The position numbers and the translations under genes are program-made. Source: Flectonema sp. DT1601 (Eukaryota > Euglenozoa > Diplonemea > Diplonemida > Diplonemidae). Taken from it: 64,000 nt of DNA. Location: contig OZ025799.1 of assembly GCA_964019425.1 (NCBI GenBank), positions 62,001 to 126,000 on the forward strand, read 5' to 3'. Each line of letters opens with the position of its first letter. Positions within the stretch are counted from its first letter, which is position 1. Below the pieces are notes generated by a model. That model ran no database searches and was not told the DNA's origin. It was given only the letters and a program-made list of their open reading frames with translations. Shown piece by piece: positions 41,471 through 52,713 of the stretch.

Positions 41471-44198
41471 TTAATTATCTTTCGACGTACGATATTAGAA
41501 CGGAATAAAATCAAATCATCGAACAAACGGATCCGTTAATTTAGAAAACTTTACATCACACGCAACTTCTGTAGTGAAGAGATAAATGAAATTACGAGCA
41601 AGAAATACTAAAAATCAATTTAACACGCTTCGTAATCAGTTTGTGTTATTGAGACTTCCAAACGGTGTCCTTCTTTTATTTATTCTTTCAAAACGTATCA
41701 TCGTATAACTTCAACCAGAAGCTAAGTGACGATGGATATAAGTAGTTCCCGTGACAGTTGCTGACTTTAAATACACGTTCATCAGTCTCTGTTGAACCCG
41801 CATTCTGAACTTGAACAATTCCACAAAGAGAACAACCTGAGAAGGGAGTTAGTGTCAGTTCTAATCACTTTGCCTGACGCAGGTAAGAAAAGTGAACTCT
41901 CTCTTCGAAACGAATAACAACAAACGTTTTCAACGAACACAAATGCGCAATTATAAATTCTGACACAAGTACAGAAGTTGCGCCTTAGTAGGTTTAGGAA
42001 GGGGGAAAACTAATCAGAAAAAACAAACAAACAAAACTATTACGAATATAACAAACAAATAGTAGAAACAAATACTATTGAGAACCAATTGTCGCGTTTT
42101 AAGAAAGTTTCATTATAATGCAATAAGAAGTACTTCGAAACTCATAGAAAGGACATCTTCCGTGAGACTCAAGACGTTGACTTACGTTAAGTAAATCACT
42201 GCATGCATAGCACAAACAGTGTCAGCCATAGTAATCTCACGTACATTCGATGAAGAACACTGAAGTCTCATGTAGAAGGTTACAGTTATACTGTACTTTA
42301 GTACAGGATTAGTTATTTAAAACATTCAGTTAACCTTAAGGAAAGATGTCAATAATGATTCTACGTATTAAAACACAGATCATAAATAGAGTAAACCTTT
42401 CTCATCAGCAGATGACATTGTTGTTGTTGTTTTCGTATTTAAAATGTGACTTATTGAACAAAAGCAATAGCGTCAGTAGTTGAATAGGGCACTCCTGCTC
42501 ATCCGTGAGATACTCACCGAGAACTAACAGCAAAATCTTCACCCCATTCGTAAAGCTAGTCAGTACAATAAAAACCAACTTATAAGTATATACCTAACAC
42601 AGGTAGGGGATCGGGTTTGGGAAGGAGGAAATCAAAACTAACAAAAGGGAAAGATTTTTTTTTTTTGCAGAATAGCTACACGCAGTATCGTTGCTTCAAC
42701 GAAAAACCAAACACACAGTATAAACAAAGGACAATGTCCAATAGAAGAGTGCTTTATATAGTGTTGTAGAGCAGTCAAGGCTTATATAATCCAACAACAG
42801 GGTTGTCGACGTTTTCACTTGTCACATTCACCTAACATCCCAAGTGAGTAATTACAGTACGTACCAAAATGGCAATTAGATATCTGTATTACTGACCTTG
42901 ATAAACACTACAACACAAACATCTCATGAAATAATTAACTAATTCGGTACAAGAAGGAATTCTTCTTCTTCTTCATATTCTCTACGAATGCGAAGATAGG
43001 AACCAAAAACTGACAACAGTCGCACCGCTATCATTTATATTTTGGTAAGGAAAAAAAAGAGTTGCACAAAAAAAAAAAAAAAAAGGTATCTTTAAAACAA
43101 AGAGTTTAGCTGCGCAACACTCATCAGTTCCATTCAAAGAGTTTTGACTCAAAATTTTTTTGGAAGGCGACGTTAGCTTGTTTAATGTTTTTAAAAAGAC
43201 TTTTTCTCATATGCATGGAAGAGACTAAATAAAAAAGTGAAATAGAACTAACAAAAATGTATGATTGCAAATGACTACCAACTCCAACTAACAAACTACT
43301 CTAATTTATTTATAATAAGCCAAGAATGATTTATTTACTAAGTATCCACCTGAAATAAACCAGTTGGGGATCGCTTAATTACTTTTTCTGATTAACCGAA
43401 TAAAGAAGATAGACACAGATTGATCCATCATTTCTTTTTTATATTTTCTGATAAGTTTTGAATAGAAATCCCAAAAAAAAGAAATAGACATTAACACAAA
43501 CTAGAACACAAAAAAAAATTGAATTTATTTTAACGTTAACTTATTAATTAAGAAAAGATAAAGACGACTTCTCACATGAAGTGTCGCTGATCCCATCTGA
43601 AGCAAATCAGTCGGGTATATCATCAAAAAGACATGAAAAAAAAAAAAAAAATGATGGCAACACTCGCTCTTAAGAACAATCCATTTTATAAGTAGAAACA
43701 CCCTTACTGCATAGCCCAAGACAACGATGGTTTAGTTAAATAGAATTTGTTTTGGGTCAAGGGAAGAACAACTCCACAGTTTTCCAGTGTAATTCGCAAA
43801 AAGAAAAAAACAACAACAACCAAGGATAGAAATAAATAAAAATAAAAATAAATCACAAATATATTATCCCCTTCATAATTTAATTTGGTTGCTTAAAAAA
43901 AAAAAAAAAAAGAGATACGAATCAGTAAACGAGAAATGACTTCCACCACAAACAGTTATCGAAGGATAAGTCTTCTGTATTATAATCACAACAGAGACAA
44001 CACAACGAGAACTCATCCACTCTAAGGTTGGATATACTTTAGACTCGCTTAACAGGTTGTCTCATATCAGAATCACTGAGTTCATCACTTTTACTCATAC
44101 TTTTGTTTTGTTTGTACGCAACCTGTACAAACCCTTAATAAAGGGATAGGTTAGTTGGGGTTGCCATAATTCTCTTTTCTACTGAACTGGTTTGCAGG

Positions 44199-44235
<37 letters not shown>

Positions 44236-45930
44236 CTATCCTCTCCTAATTCCACACAATACTATTTCTTTCAATGATCAATCTTAATAGCAATCAATAA
44301 ACACAAACCCCTGCTGGTAAAAGTGAATAGGAAAGACAGTTGTAGATGGTATCGCCATCAACTGCCAACTCACTTTATTCGAATTCCAGTTCCTACACAC
44401 AATTAATAACCGAATCGTTAGATAAACTGACTGAGTCCTAACTAATCGCAAAAACACTGCCTCCGTGATAGAATGGGGTTACAGGAATAGAAAATAAAAT
44501 GCATCACACGCAAATTTTGCATGTGAGGATCTCAAAAAAAAATATCATATGTACGACAGTGTAGTCATGTATAGGAGAATAGTGTCATTATGCTGATAGA
44601 ACCCACAAATGCAAAAAAAAAAAAAAAAAAAAGATCCGCGCTGAAAATAATTCGCACATCATAAACAGAGAATCAAAAAAAAGGGGAGCAGTTGCAATGA
44701 GGAAAGACTTCAACCAACCAGTACGACAGTTGTATGGTTTGCGTAGGTACGGTCTAGTCTTGTTCACTATTGAGGTTTTTATCGCAATATTCATCAGGTT
44801 TTTGACGAATCACAAATTACAATAAATTGATTTAATTGAAAAGAATACTAAAAAAACTACAAAAGTCCACATGATAACATGCAGGTGGTGTGTACTGTCG
44901 ACAAATCGACGTTGATATTACTTTCTTATTTATCCCTCTGCAGATTCTGGTTCAAAACGAGGAGCTCTGTCTTCGCACAATAACAACGAGTTTTTTCGTG
45001 TCGGAAAGACTGCCACTCATAAAAATGATAACATAATTAACTCCACAAGTGGACTTAGTCTTTCAAGACAATCAGCTTTCTTTTATGAATTGCTGATGAA
45101 GAACCAAAATAAGAACAAGAAAAAGAGGGGAAACAATACTCGGGAGGGTTATTTTGCACATCAAAAAGATTTTTTCATTAGAGTGCCTGTCGCACTTGAA
45201 AGAGGAGAAAATGATAAAATCTTAGTAAGAGAAGCGATTATATGATACTACAGACACTTTTATTCTTTTTCGTTTATCACAGAAAACACGGACAAAAGAC
45301 CGAAGTTAAAATTTGGGAGCGACGATGTGTCGCTTGTCTCTAATTCCTTGAGAGAGAAGTGGCTCCTCAAACGACTCACCTGCAGACCCTTAATAATGAT
45401 CTAGTGAGTCAGATACCTTTTCTGACCGAAAAAAGAAAAGGCTTACCGATAATACGAGACAGCAAATAAAGAAATTACCTTACTGATGGTTACCAAATAG
45501 AAATATTGTTACGAATTATCAAAAAGGGTACCATTGCTGTTATCTTTGTACTTACGGGCCTACTAATAAGTTACTCTGCAGCTCACGAAAAAAAAAAAAA
45601 AAAAAAAATCAACGAATTGAGAATACTTATTACATGGGAAAGGAGATGTTTCTTTTTTTTATTTTTTTTATTTGTTTTGAAATGATTTAAAAAATTGGAT
45701 TAACACAAAAGATAACTATTTCTGTATGGAATAATATCATTCCGTAGAATACAATTATTAACAATAGCATGCCTTGCCAAGACAGGATGATGGTGAAACA
45801 CGACAACACGCTCAGTCTAAGAAATCGAAAGTAGGTCCTCGCAGGCTAATCCGAATCGATGAAACGATCGGCGACGGGAAAGTTCAACTTGCTGGATTCC
45901 TACTTTCAAAAAAAGACATTTTCAACTTCA
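41471..45930. other. 4.5-kb interval with no supported gene
   Basis: This is the longest gene-free stretch here. It holds many A-runs (for example 44202-44233, 32 A; 43894-43911; 44612-44632; 45590-45608), short CA/GA repeats and scattered stop codons in all frames. Weak open frames (43525-43719 minus, 44588-44794 minus, 45774-45962 plus) lack acceptors, starts in context or protein-like composition, except that the last has fairly balanced composition and could be checked. It is flanked by minus-strand genes on both sides, so it is not a strand switch. Confidence 0.5.
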
Positions 45931-46899
45931 CTATGTTTGTTCCAGTGCCGCAAGTCTTTTGATAAGCGTTGCATTTTCTGCTGCTATCGCATTCTCTCGC
46001 GGTGTCAGGTTGAGATTATCTTCGACATCGTCGAGAATATTGTTGTTGCCGGTATTTTCAAACTGCCGCAACTTATTTTGTCTTTCTAAAGTACCAGCAG
46101 TCAGACTCGGTGATTGCAACGGGTCCTTTGGTCTACCTGGAGGGCTTTGACTAAGCCCCCTTCCGAGATGTAAAACATTACGTCTTGACGGCTCAGGGCT
46201 GCTGAACGATGCTTTCGAAGGTAACGGCAACGGCATAACTTCCAACTGTGGTTTCACCTTCCGGGGTTCAACTGCCGGTGGTGGTATTGCCACGGAGGTA
46301 TTCCACGTCCGTGAAACCTTTGTTTGTTTCTGCCTCTCGACGCTGTATGTGAACATTCTTAAGAACCCTCTCAGGTTTTCTTTTTGTTCTTTTTCTTCCT
46401 CTTCAGATGGGTCGTAGCGTTTTGGACCTTTAGATATTGGTTGCTTTTTCGGCTTCGGTTTTGGCTTTGGCTTCGCAGCCTTCTTCTTCTTTAATGGAGC
46501 GGGGGCGGGAACAGGAGGAATAGGAGCAGCTTCCTTTTGTGGACTAGCTGCTACAGCTGGAACTTCATTTCTGAAGTTGGGGAGTAATTCTGTCTGAAAA
46601 GAAACAGGGCTCCCAGCTAACGAACCAGATGCACTGTATCCACTACTATTGTAGTCACTGACGTTAGTACCTCCAACAAAATTCTTATTATTTACATTAC
46701 CAGCGGTGTTTATGTTGGTATTGGTGTTGCTATTACTGTTACCAACATCACTGTAGTTCGCACTACTCCCTCCCTGGTACGCCTTCTGAAACTTGAAAGA
46801 TTGTTGTCTTTGCTGTGCGGAATATTTATCTTTGTCAGCGGATCCTCCGCTTGGTAGCCCAATAATCTTAGCCTTGAACCCTCCTTGGGTGTTTCCCAT
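45931..46899 (-). CDS. Candidate N-myristoylated disordered protein
   Basis: The frame is read from the ATG at 46899, giving 322 aa. An acceptor (TTTATGTTTCACAG) ends 22 nt upstream, so the longer non-ATG extension is untranslated. The start MGNTQGGF fits the N-myristoylation consensus (Gly at position 2, small residue at position 6), pointing to membrane or flagellar targeting. Residues ~45-110 are Asn/Ser/Gly-rich (NSNSNTNTNINTAG). Then come a Pro-rich tract and a basic KKKKAAKPKPKPKPKKQP segment. The C-terminus has SP motifs (LSQSPPGRP, LQSPSLTAG) and a short coiled coil (NAIAAENATLIKRLAALEQ). No known domain. Confidence 0.75.
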   Translation of the reverse strand: MGNTQGGFKAKIIGLPSGGSADKDKYSAQQRQQSFKFQKAYQGGSSANYSDVGNSNSNTNTNINTAGNVNNKNFVGGTNVSDYNSSGYSASGSLAGSPVSFQTELLPNFRNEVPAVAASPQKEAAPIPPVPAPAPLKKKKAAKPKPKPKPKKQPISKGPKRYDPSEEEEKEQKENLRGFLRMFTYSVERQKQTKVSRTWNTSVAIPPPAVEPRKVKPQLEVMPLPLPSKASFSSPEPSRRNVLHLGRGLSQSPPGRPKDPLQSPSLTAGTLERQNKLRQFENTGNNNILDDVEDNLNLTPRENAIAAENATLIKRLAALEQT

Positions 46900-46921
46900 T
46901 TCTTGTATTGCTGGGTTCTCG

Positions 46922-46935
46922 CTGTGAAACATAAA
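46922..46935 (-). promoter_or_regulatory. Candidate trans-splice acceptor for the myristoylation-motif gene
   Basis: The coding-strand motif TTTATGTTTCACAG ends 22 nt before MGNTQGGF. It supports the internal ATG as the true start. Confidence 0.5.
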
Positions 46936-48311
46936 TTGTAAACAACCACACAGACATATCAACTCAACAACACCAAACTGATTCTACGTCAACTGCTTAA
47001 GAGAAATTATTATTAAATTTAATAAATAAAAAAGATAAAATCGAATATAATAAAAAACGACTCTCAAAAAAAAAAAAAAAAACGATAAAAAAAAAATTAC
47101 AGAAACTGATACTACTTTATGTATTGGAAGGGAAGATAAACTAAAAAAACAACATTTTTTTACAAAAAATAACAAATCATTGCTGTGAAGACAACAGTTA
47201 AAATATGAGTTTGTAATAAAAAACACATCGTTTCTGCTGTTCCACAACACGCTGTGGAAGACAACAATTAAATAACTTCTGCTGACATCAGTTTGACTCA
47301 TCTCTGAGTGTGATCAGATTGCATCTCCTGATTTCATCACAACTAGAAAGGAGTAATAACAACAACAACACTTAACGTGATCAGGAGAGGGATTAAAAAA
47401 AAAAAAAAAAAAGAGAATTCTATCACATTACGCGATGACTGTTATTAATATTTAAAAAAAATTTTTTTTTTTCATTCAAACCATTCCTGACCACTCATAA
47501 GTGCAATTCCAACAAAATAACGAAAGCACAAGTCACAGTGAGATACCTACCAAGACTGTAGAATCTTTAGCAAGGTCACTCTCGGACTAAGAGTGGTGCT
47601 GAAAGAAAGATGCGATGCATATTAACTCATCAAGCCACAGAATAATAAGTGTTCTAATTACAGTAATTTCATAACTCGTATATAGCATTCTGTGATCAAG
47701 TATAATTTATAGCTCTCCACCTCGAAAGGGGTAGCGAAGCGACTTGAAAGGATTCAAGATAACCAGATTTTTTATCAAATAGAATTCACAAAAGAATTTT
47801 AAAAAAATACGCGACACGGATCTTTGGTTCCAAGGGATCCATTTTGAATGGAAAATTACCAAAAGTAGTAGTGGAACACACAGCTTTTTATTTTAATAAA
47901 AACAAAATTAAGGTTTTCAAACGATGACCGACACTAAGAAATACACAAAGAGTTAGAGAGAGAGAAAACAAAGAGCTAAAGGCTTTTAGGCATCCGGGCA
48001 AAGCAGTATTCTCGTTTGGATTCAGTACTGCGGTTCTTTGTGATAAGTAAATCTGTGCAAATAGTTCTTTTCGATAACAATCGGAATATATTACAAAATT
48101 CCTACAATTATCATTTGGTTACAAGCAAAAAAAAACAATAAAAAAAAAAAGACAAAAAAAAAAAAAAAAAAATCCCCTTAAAAAAGTTAATAATAAGGTA
48201 TTCAACTCCCCGAAAGGTTATAAAACTCAAAAGGAAGCAACTAAAACCAGACATTCAAGTCAGGAATACACCACATGTAATGATTGCAATGTCAACAGTA
48301 GTCGGTTGGGA
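46936..48311. other. Intercistronic region, no gene seen
   Basis: About 1.4 kb with A-runs (47068-47084, 47397-47412, 48153-48171) and Phe-rich antisense frames. A GC-richer patch at about 47711-47755 was examined as a tRNA candidate but does not fold convincingly by eye. Confidence 0.5.
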
Positions 48312-50360
48312 TCACAATCCAGACTTCTCATCTCCTCTGAATAATCCTTTTTTATATAAGTGAGGTCTCGTAAAGTCCTGAAATGAACATCTAAATGAGA
48401 ACACCGACTTCTTTCGTACGATTGGATCAGGTGCTCCAACAGACGGAGGAATTGGAAGTAACGTTGCTCTCGTCGCAGAACTGTTAATAGAGCTGTTACT
48501 ACTATTCGACTGTGATTGTGATGTGCGAGGAGAATGATCCTGAGAAGAACGAGTCTTAATATAAGTTACGTTAATACTGTATCTATCAGCTGCTAATCTT
48601 TCAAGGTCAGCAGCAGATGTAACGCTGATGTTGTTTATTCTTTTAATAGTTGTTCCCACTAAAGGGTACAGTGCTGGTTCTTGTACATCAACAACTTCAA
48701 GACCAGTACTACTGAGGGTTACGTTGTTTACTAAAGCTCCTGATTGTTGTTGATTATAAATTAGAGTCCAAGATCTGAGTGAGTTCAGACTTGATTGGGA
48801 ACTTGAATTCTTAGGATGGACTTTTGATAGCATGTGAGCAATCTCTTGTTGCTCTCGTACCCGTTGCTGTATAGTTGGTTTCGTAGTGTGAAAAGCTCCG
48901 TCTTCATACTCGATCCTCATTGGTGAGCCAGTAGAGTTTGTGAGAAGAGGAACTAATTCTTTCATTGTAGTACAAGACTTTCTGTTTACTTTTGTTATTC
49001 TTTTTCCTACCAAACATTGAACATCACTCCGTGATGATTTTGTTACTACTAAGTCTGCTGAAACAGTCGCTCCAAAAGGCTCTCTTTCCTTTCTGATTAT
49101 TGTTACTTCTCCTCCACCACTTCTTTTGATTGTCTTCATAGTGACTGCTACATTTCCTGATGACGGAACTGTGTTACGAATATCGTTCAGGGTTAATACT
49201 TGAGTTCCATTGATATGAGTTATCTGACTACCAACATGTTTACTAAACTCTTCTCTATTCGATTGAGTTATTATTAAATTATCAGATAAAAGTACTCCGA
49301 AAGGTTCTTCTATTGAAGTTCTATTAAAACTGATGATGATTTCATTTCCTTCTTCTGATTCAATTTTTGCTTCACGAAAACGAACAACGTGTTTACCATT
49401 TGAGGTAATCAGAGGAGTAATATTCTTAATATTACGAACAAGAACATTATCAACATGTGTAATCTGTTTACCGATGATTGATAAGAATGCTTCTCTTGTT
49501 GCCCGTTGTACAATAAGAGTATCAGGAGATAAGGTGACTCCCAGATTCAACTCTCCGGGTAACCTTTCAAATTGAATTGTGCCACTTTCTGGAGAGTGTG
49601 GTTCTGTTCCGTTATTTGGTGATAAACTTCCGATCACATCACTCACAGGTGATGAGTTTGTTTTAACTTCACGATAGCTAACAACATGAGTACCAATCGG
49701 TGATATCGCTATACCTAGTTGATGTAGATTATCACAGCTGACCCCATCAATGTGAGTTATTTGCTTTCCAATGATAGGAACAAATTCCCGACGGGTTGCA
49801 TCCTGAATAATAAGTGTTTTCTCATCTAACTTAACACCGAGAGAGATGTCAGTTAAAAGTTTAGTAAATGAAATAGTTCCCGACGATGGTACGGATTGTT
49901 CTATTCTTTCAATATATCCAACAGGTGCCTTAACATATGTAACCGTGTACGACTTCCCTTCACACTGAGATTTGATTTTTTCAACTGATTGTTTTGATGT
50001 ACATTCTCTATTATTAACCTTAAGAATTAATTGATGTTTTAAACAGTCCAGTCCAGGACTGTAAGTTGTTACAAGTGGAGGTGTTTGGTAGACATCGAAA
50101 TCCTCTCCAACTGGAACGGTCATGGTCTTTATGTCTTCTTTCTCTACAGTTACGGTAATTTCACCCTCTGGATACTTGTCAAGGATACTTTTTAACTCTT
50201 CCTTTGTACTGCAAGGTTCATTATTCATGCTTGTGATGACAAGCCCTCTAACTTCATGAAGCTCATCCCTAGAAGCGCTTTCTATTACAAGTCTTCCTGG
50301 ACCTATTGTGACACCCAGTGTCTCTCCTGCTTCTTTTCTAAATCTGACTGTTTTCGACAT
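48312..50360 (-). CDS. Tandem PDZ-like repeat protein
   Basis: The 682-aa product starts at the ATG at 50360 (MSKTVRFRKEAGETLGV). It consists of about seven degenerate copies of a ~70-residue module at roughly 1-78, 79-148, 160-235, 258-332, 340-410, 415-487 and 535-605. Each has a GVT/LGV carboxylate-loop-like stretch (ETLGVTIGPG, SLGVKLDEK, NLGVTLSPD, PFGVLLSDN, PFGATVSAD), then 'L/VI…R', a 'VGxxITHIDG' turn and a final beta strand. The C-terminal ~75 residues are Ser-rich and basic (NSSNSSINSS, PIVRKKSVFSF). PDZ arrays usually tether partners; here the modules diverge from the canonical GLGF loop, so peptide binding is inferred. There are no membrane segments. Confidence 0.85.
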   Translation of the reverse strand: MSKTVRFRKEAGETLGVTIGPGRLVIESASRDELHEVRGLVITSMNNEPCSTKEELKSILDKYPEGEITVTVEKEDIKTMTVPVGEDFDVYQTPPLVTTYSPGLDCLKHQLILKVNNRECTSKQSVEKIKSQCEGKSYTVTYVKAPVGYIERIEQSVPSSGTISFTKLLTDISLGVKLDEKTLIIQDATRREFVPIIGKQITHIDGVSCDNLHQLGIAISPIGTHVVSYREVKTNSSPVSDVIGSLSPNNGTEPHSPESGTIQFERLPGELNLGVTLSPDTLIVQRATREAFLSIIGKQITHVDNVLVRNIKNITPLITSNGKHVVRFREAKIESEEGNEIIISFNRTSIEEPFGVLLSDNLIITQSNREEFSKHVGSQITHINGTQVLTLNDIRNTVPSSGNVAVTMKTIKRSGGGEVTIIRKEREPFGATVSADLVVTKSSRSDVQCLVGKRITKVNRKSCTTMKELVPLLTNSTGSPMRIEYEDGAFHTTKPTIQQRVREQQEIAHMLSKVHPKNSSSQSSLNSLRSWTLIYNQQQSGALVNNVTLSSTGLEVVDVQEPALYPLVGTTIKRINNISVTSAADLERLAADRYSINVTYIKTRSSQDHSPRTSQSQSNSSNSSINSSATRATLLPIPPSVGAPDPIVRKKSVFSFRCSFQDFTRPHLYKKGLFRGDEKSGL

Positions 50361-50375
50361 GGTTTTTGGTGTCAC

Positions 50376-50392
50376 CTTGAGAGATGAGATAT
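50376..50392 (-). promoter_or_regulatory. Candidate trans-splice acceptor for the PDZ-repeat gene
   Basis: The coding-strand tract ATATCTCATCTCTCAAG ends 15 nt before the ATG at 50360. Confidence 0.45.
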
Positions 50393-50845
50393 AATTAACT
50401 TTTGTAAGACAAATCTCACATTGAGGGTCAGTATTCCCACATTGACTACTTGTCAGTGTAATGTAATAGTTGTTTAACTTTGATGAGAGGAATGCTGAGA
50501 CAACACTAACTCAGAATAACAAAAATAAAGTACCAAAAAAAAAAAAAAGTAATTAAATATTTCAGTTGCTTTCGCATCTGAACACAAAATCTGAAAGGGA
50601 TAACGAGAGCATCGTTTTTTTTATTTGTTGTGTCTACTTAGCAGAACAGAGACTCAGCAAACGTACACACAAAGTTATGGGATAAACGTATAATACGTGG
50701 TACAAAGAAAAACATAAATAACAGTAAACTACTAATAGCAGTTACAAATTATTAATAAAAAAAATCAAATTAAAGAATTCGCAATAATAGGTTCGAACCA
50801 ATAGCCGATACTAAAACCTTAAACAATATCAGTGGCGGCTCTACT
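50393..50845. other. Intercistronic region, no gene seen
   Basis: About 450 nt, AT-rich. It includes a palindromic GGTTCGAACC (about 50791-50800) that resembles a tRNA T-loop box, but no acceptor or anticodon stem surrounds it. Confidence 0.5.
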
Positions 50846-52501
50846 TTATGGTCCAATAGGAATCTTCAGCATGTCAGAACAGGAAACTCCTACATGTCTA
50901 ATTGCTGTGAGTCTTCTTTTTGTTTGTCTAGAAGCGGATTGTCGTTTTTTAACATTTCGACTACGATGGTAGTCAGCGACCTCATCACAACTTTGAGAAG
51001 ATTTCATTCTAATATGGTACAGTGCTTTGGTTACAGCCCAAGATCCTAAAATAGGAATCCCAATAAATTCGTTTATAAGAATCACACGAGGAATTCTAAT
51101 TCGGTTTAAGAATGCAAACGTTATAACAATTCCTGGTAAGCTGTATTGTTGATATCTATCGCTGTGGTAGTCACGTGGAAGAGGCATGCCAACTGACATT
51201 GCGAGAGACAGTTTTTCAGGAGATAATATTAAGTTACGAGTTTCAATGTGTTTAGAAAGTTTAAATAAACAACTATTTATAGTCGGTTCTTGGACAGCTA
51301 TTCGACACAATGGTCTGATTGTCATTGTCTGCTTCAGAAACAGAGAACGAGAAGTGTTTAAGATCTCAATCAACGCTGCTGGAGTGACATCACAAATAGG
51401 AAGAAGAGTTTCAGCAATTCGAATGTTTGATTTTAAAGTGTTTATAAAAGTTTTATCGTCACATGCCATAACAAACTCAGGTTGTTTCAGAAGATACCTC
51501 ACGACTGTGACGCTGTTCGAAGTTATCGCCGTCTTTAATAACTTTTCGTTGTTTAGTATTCTTCTCGCCGTCGTTGAATTAATATTTCTGAGTGATTCCT
51601 TTAATCCTTTCAGATCACCTCTTTCAACATATTTCATAATACTTTGCGATAGACCAACTCTGTCTTTCCCACGTACTGGACTTCTTACGACGCTGTAATC
51701 AAAAATACATTCTCCGAACTTACTTGAAATTAATAAATCAAAAGCAGTACTGATACCTCTACTGTGGTATTCATCAGCTTGTTGGTTAATCACGACTGTG
51801 ATGTTATCTTGTAACTGATGTTGCTGAAACCCTGTGTGTCCGATAACTATTTTCCCGCTGGCTAATTTTCTTGGTCTGCACGATGATTTTACTATTAAGT
51901 TTTTGATCAACTGAAGTGAATTAGGACAGCTGTATGACATCACATGTTTGTGTCGTCTTTTTATATCATCAAAAGAACATTGCAAGGAAGGGTCTCTGAA
52001 CTCATCTTCATTGAGATCGATCGATATAAATAATTGTACTGACTTCGCAGTTGGAGTACACTCGAAAACGTCTCCGTTGATATGTTTGTAATATTTTATT
52101 ATATTTTTATACAACACAACAGCTGTTAATTTCAGTGAAACGATGTGAGGTGTTGTGGGATAGAGCCGGCGTGGGTGAATCCAATTACTAGGTGGTTCTA
52201 ACTTCACAAGTCTGTGAGATATTTCCTTTATAGCAAAGTTATTAATAATGAGTATCAACTCACTCGGTAGTTCGTGACGTTCATTTTTACGATGCTCAAG
52301 TAGCCACCAAACCCGAGTTAGAGTTCTGATTATTTTAAAATTTGTTGAATCTAACACACTACTAAGATCTTTATCGACTGATATTTTTATATTCTTGCGT
52401 CGTTTTCTTGTATTCGATGTTTTCTGTTGTTTGTTAATAAAAAACAAAACCGACCTCATTCCCCAACATATTAATCCTACTAATAACAATAGCCATATCA
52501 T
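50846..52501 (-). CDS. Ankyrin-like protein with N-terminal membrane anchor
   Basis: The 551-aa protein starts MIWLLLLVGLICWGM, a clear signal-anchor or signal peptide, followed by a basic stretch (KTSNTRKRRKNIK). Residues ~60-270 form a globular region that I do not recognise (motif WWLLEHRKNERHELPSELI). Residues ~285-345 look like ankyrin-type helices (MKYVERGDLKGLKESL, then LLKTAITSNSVTVVRYLL). The C-terminal part ends in a basic tract (RNVKKRQSASRQTKRR). Composition and length support a real gene, although the upstream acceptor is weak (…TTTCAAAAAG). Function is unknown. Confidence 0.75.
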   Translation of the reverse strand: MIWLLLLVGLICWGMRSVLFFINKQQKTSNTRKRRKNIKISVDKDLSSVLDSTNFKIIRTLTRVWWLLEHRKNERHELPSELILIINNFAIKEISHRLVKLEPPSNWIHPRRLYPTTPHIVSLKLTAVVLYKNIIKYYKHINGDVFECTPTAKSVQLFISIDLNEDEFRDPSLQCSFDDIKRRHKHVMSYSCPNSLQLIKNLIVKSSCRPRKLASGKIVIGHTGFQQHQLQDNITVVINQQADEYHSRGISTAFDLLISSKFGECIFDYSVVRSPVRGKDRVGLSQSIMKYVERGDLKGLKESLRNINSTTARRILNNEKLLKTAITSNSVTVVRYLLKQPEFVMACDDKTFINTLKSNIRIAETLLPICDVTPAALIEILNTSRSLFLKQTMTIRPLCRIAVQEPTINSCLFKLSKHIETRNLILSPEKLSLAMSVGMPLPRDYHSDRYQQYSLPGIVITFAFLNRIRIPRVILINEFIGIPILGSWAVTKALYHIRMKSSQSCDEVADYHRSRNVKKRQSASRQTKRRLTAIRHVGVSCSDMLKIPIGP

Positions 52502-52713
52502 TTTTTAAGGGGTGTAATACTTTTTGAAATTTTAAATTATTTTATTAAAACAAATTCAAACTAAAGACTAAAAATAACACAAATAAGGATGACGAGTTTG
52601 TAACGTATCAAATAGGTCGAATACAAATTTAAATAAATTAACGAGAGAGATGATGTGTAAATGATTAAAGTGAAAAGAGTTGATATTCTACTTCACTATC
52701 ACCATAGAAATCA

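Noticed and set aside
44202-44233. A 32-A run as the tail of a retroposed element
   Set aside because: Many similar A-runs occur throughout; no element body, target duplication or open frame adjoins it.
45774-45962. Plus-strand 62-codon frame (MPRQDDGETRQH…)
   Set aside because: Composition looks somewhat protein-like but it overlaps the 3' end of a minus-strand gene and has no acceptor; kept only as something to check.
50788-50803. GGTTCGAACC as a possible tRNA T-loop
   Set aside because: No matching acceptor or anticodon stem on either strand.
51186-51698. A 170-codon plus-strand open frame
   Set aside because: Antisense to the ankyrin-like gene; composition is explained by the complementary coding strand.
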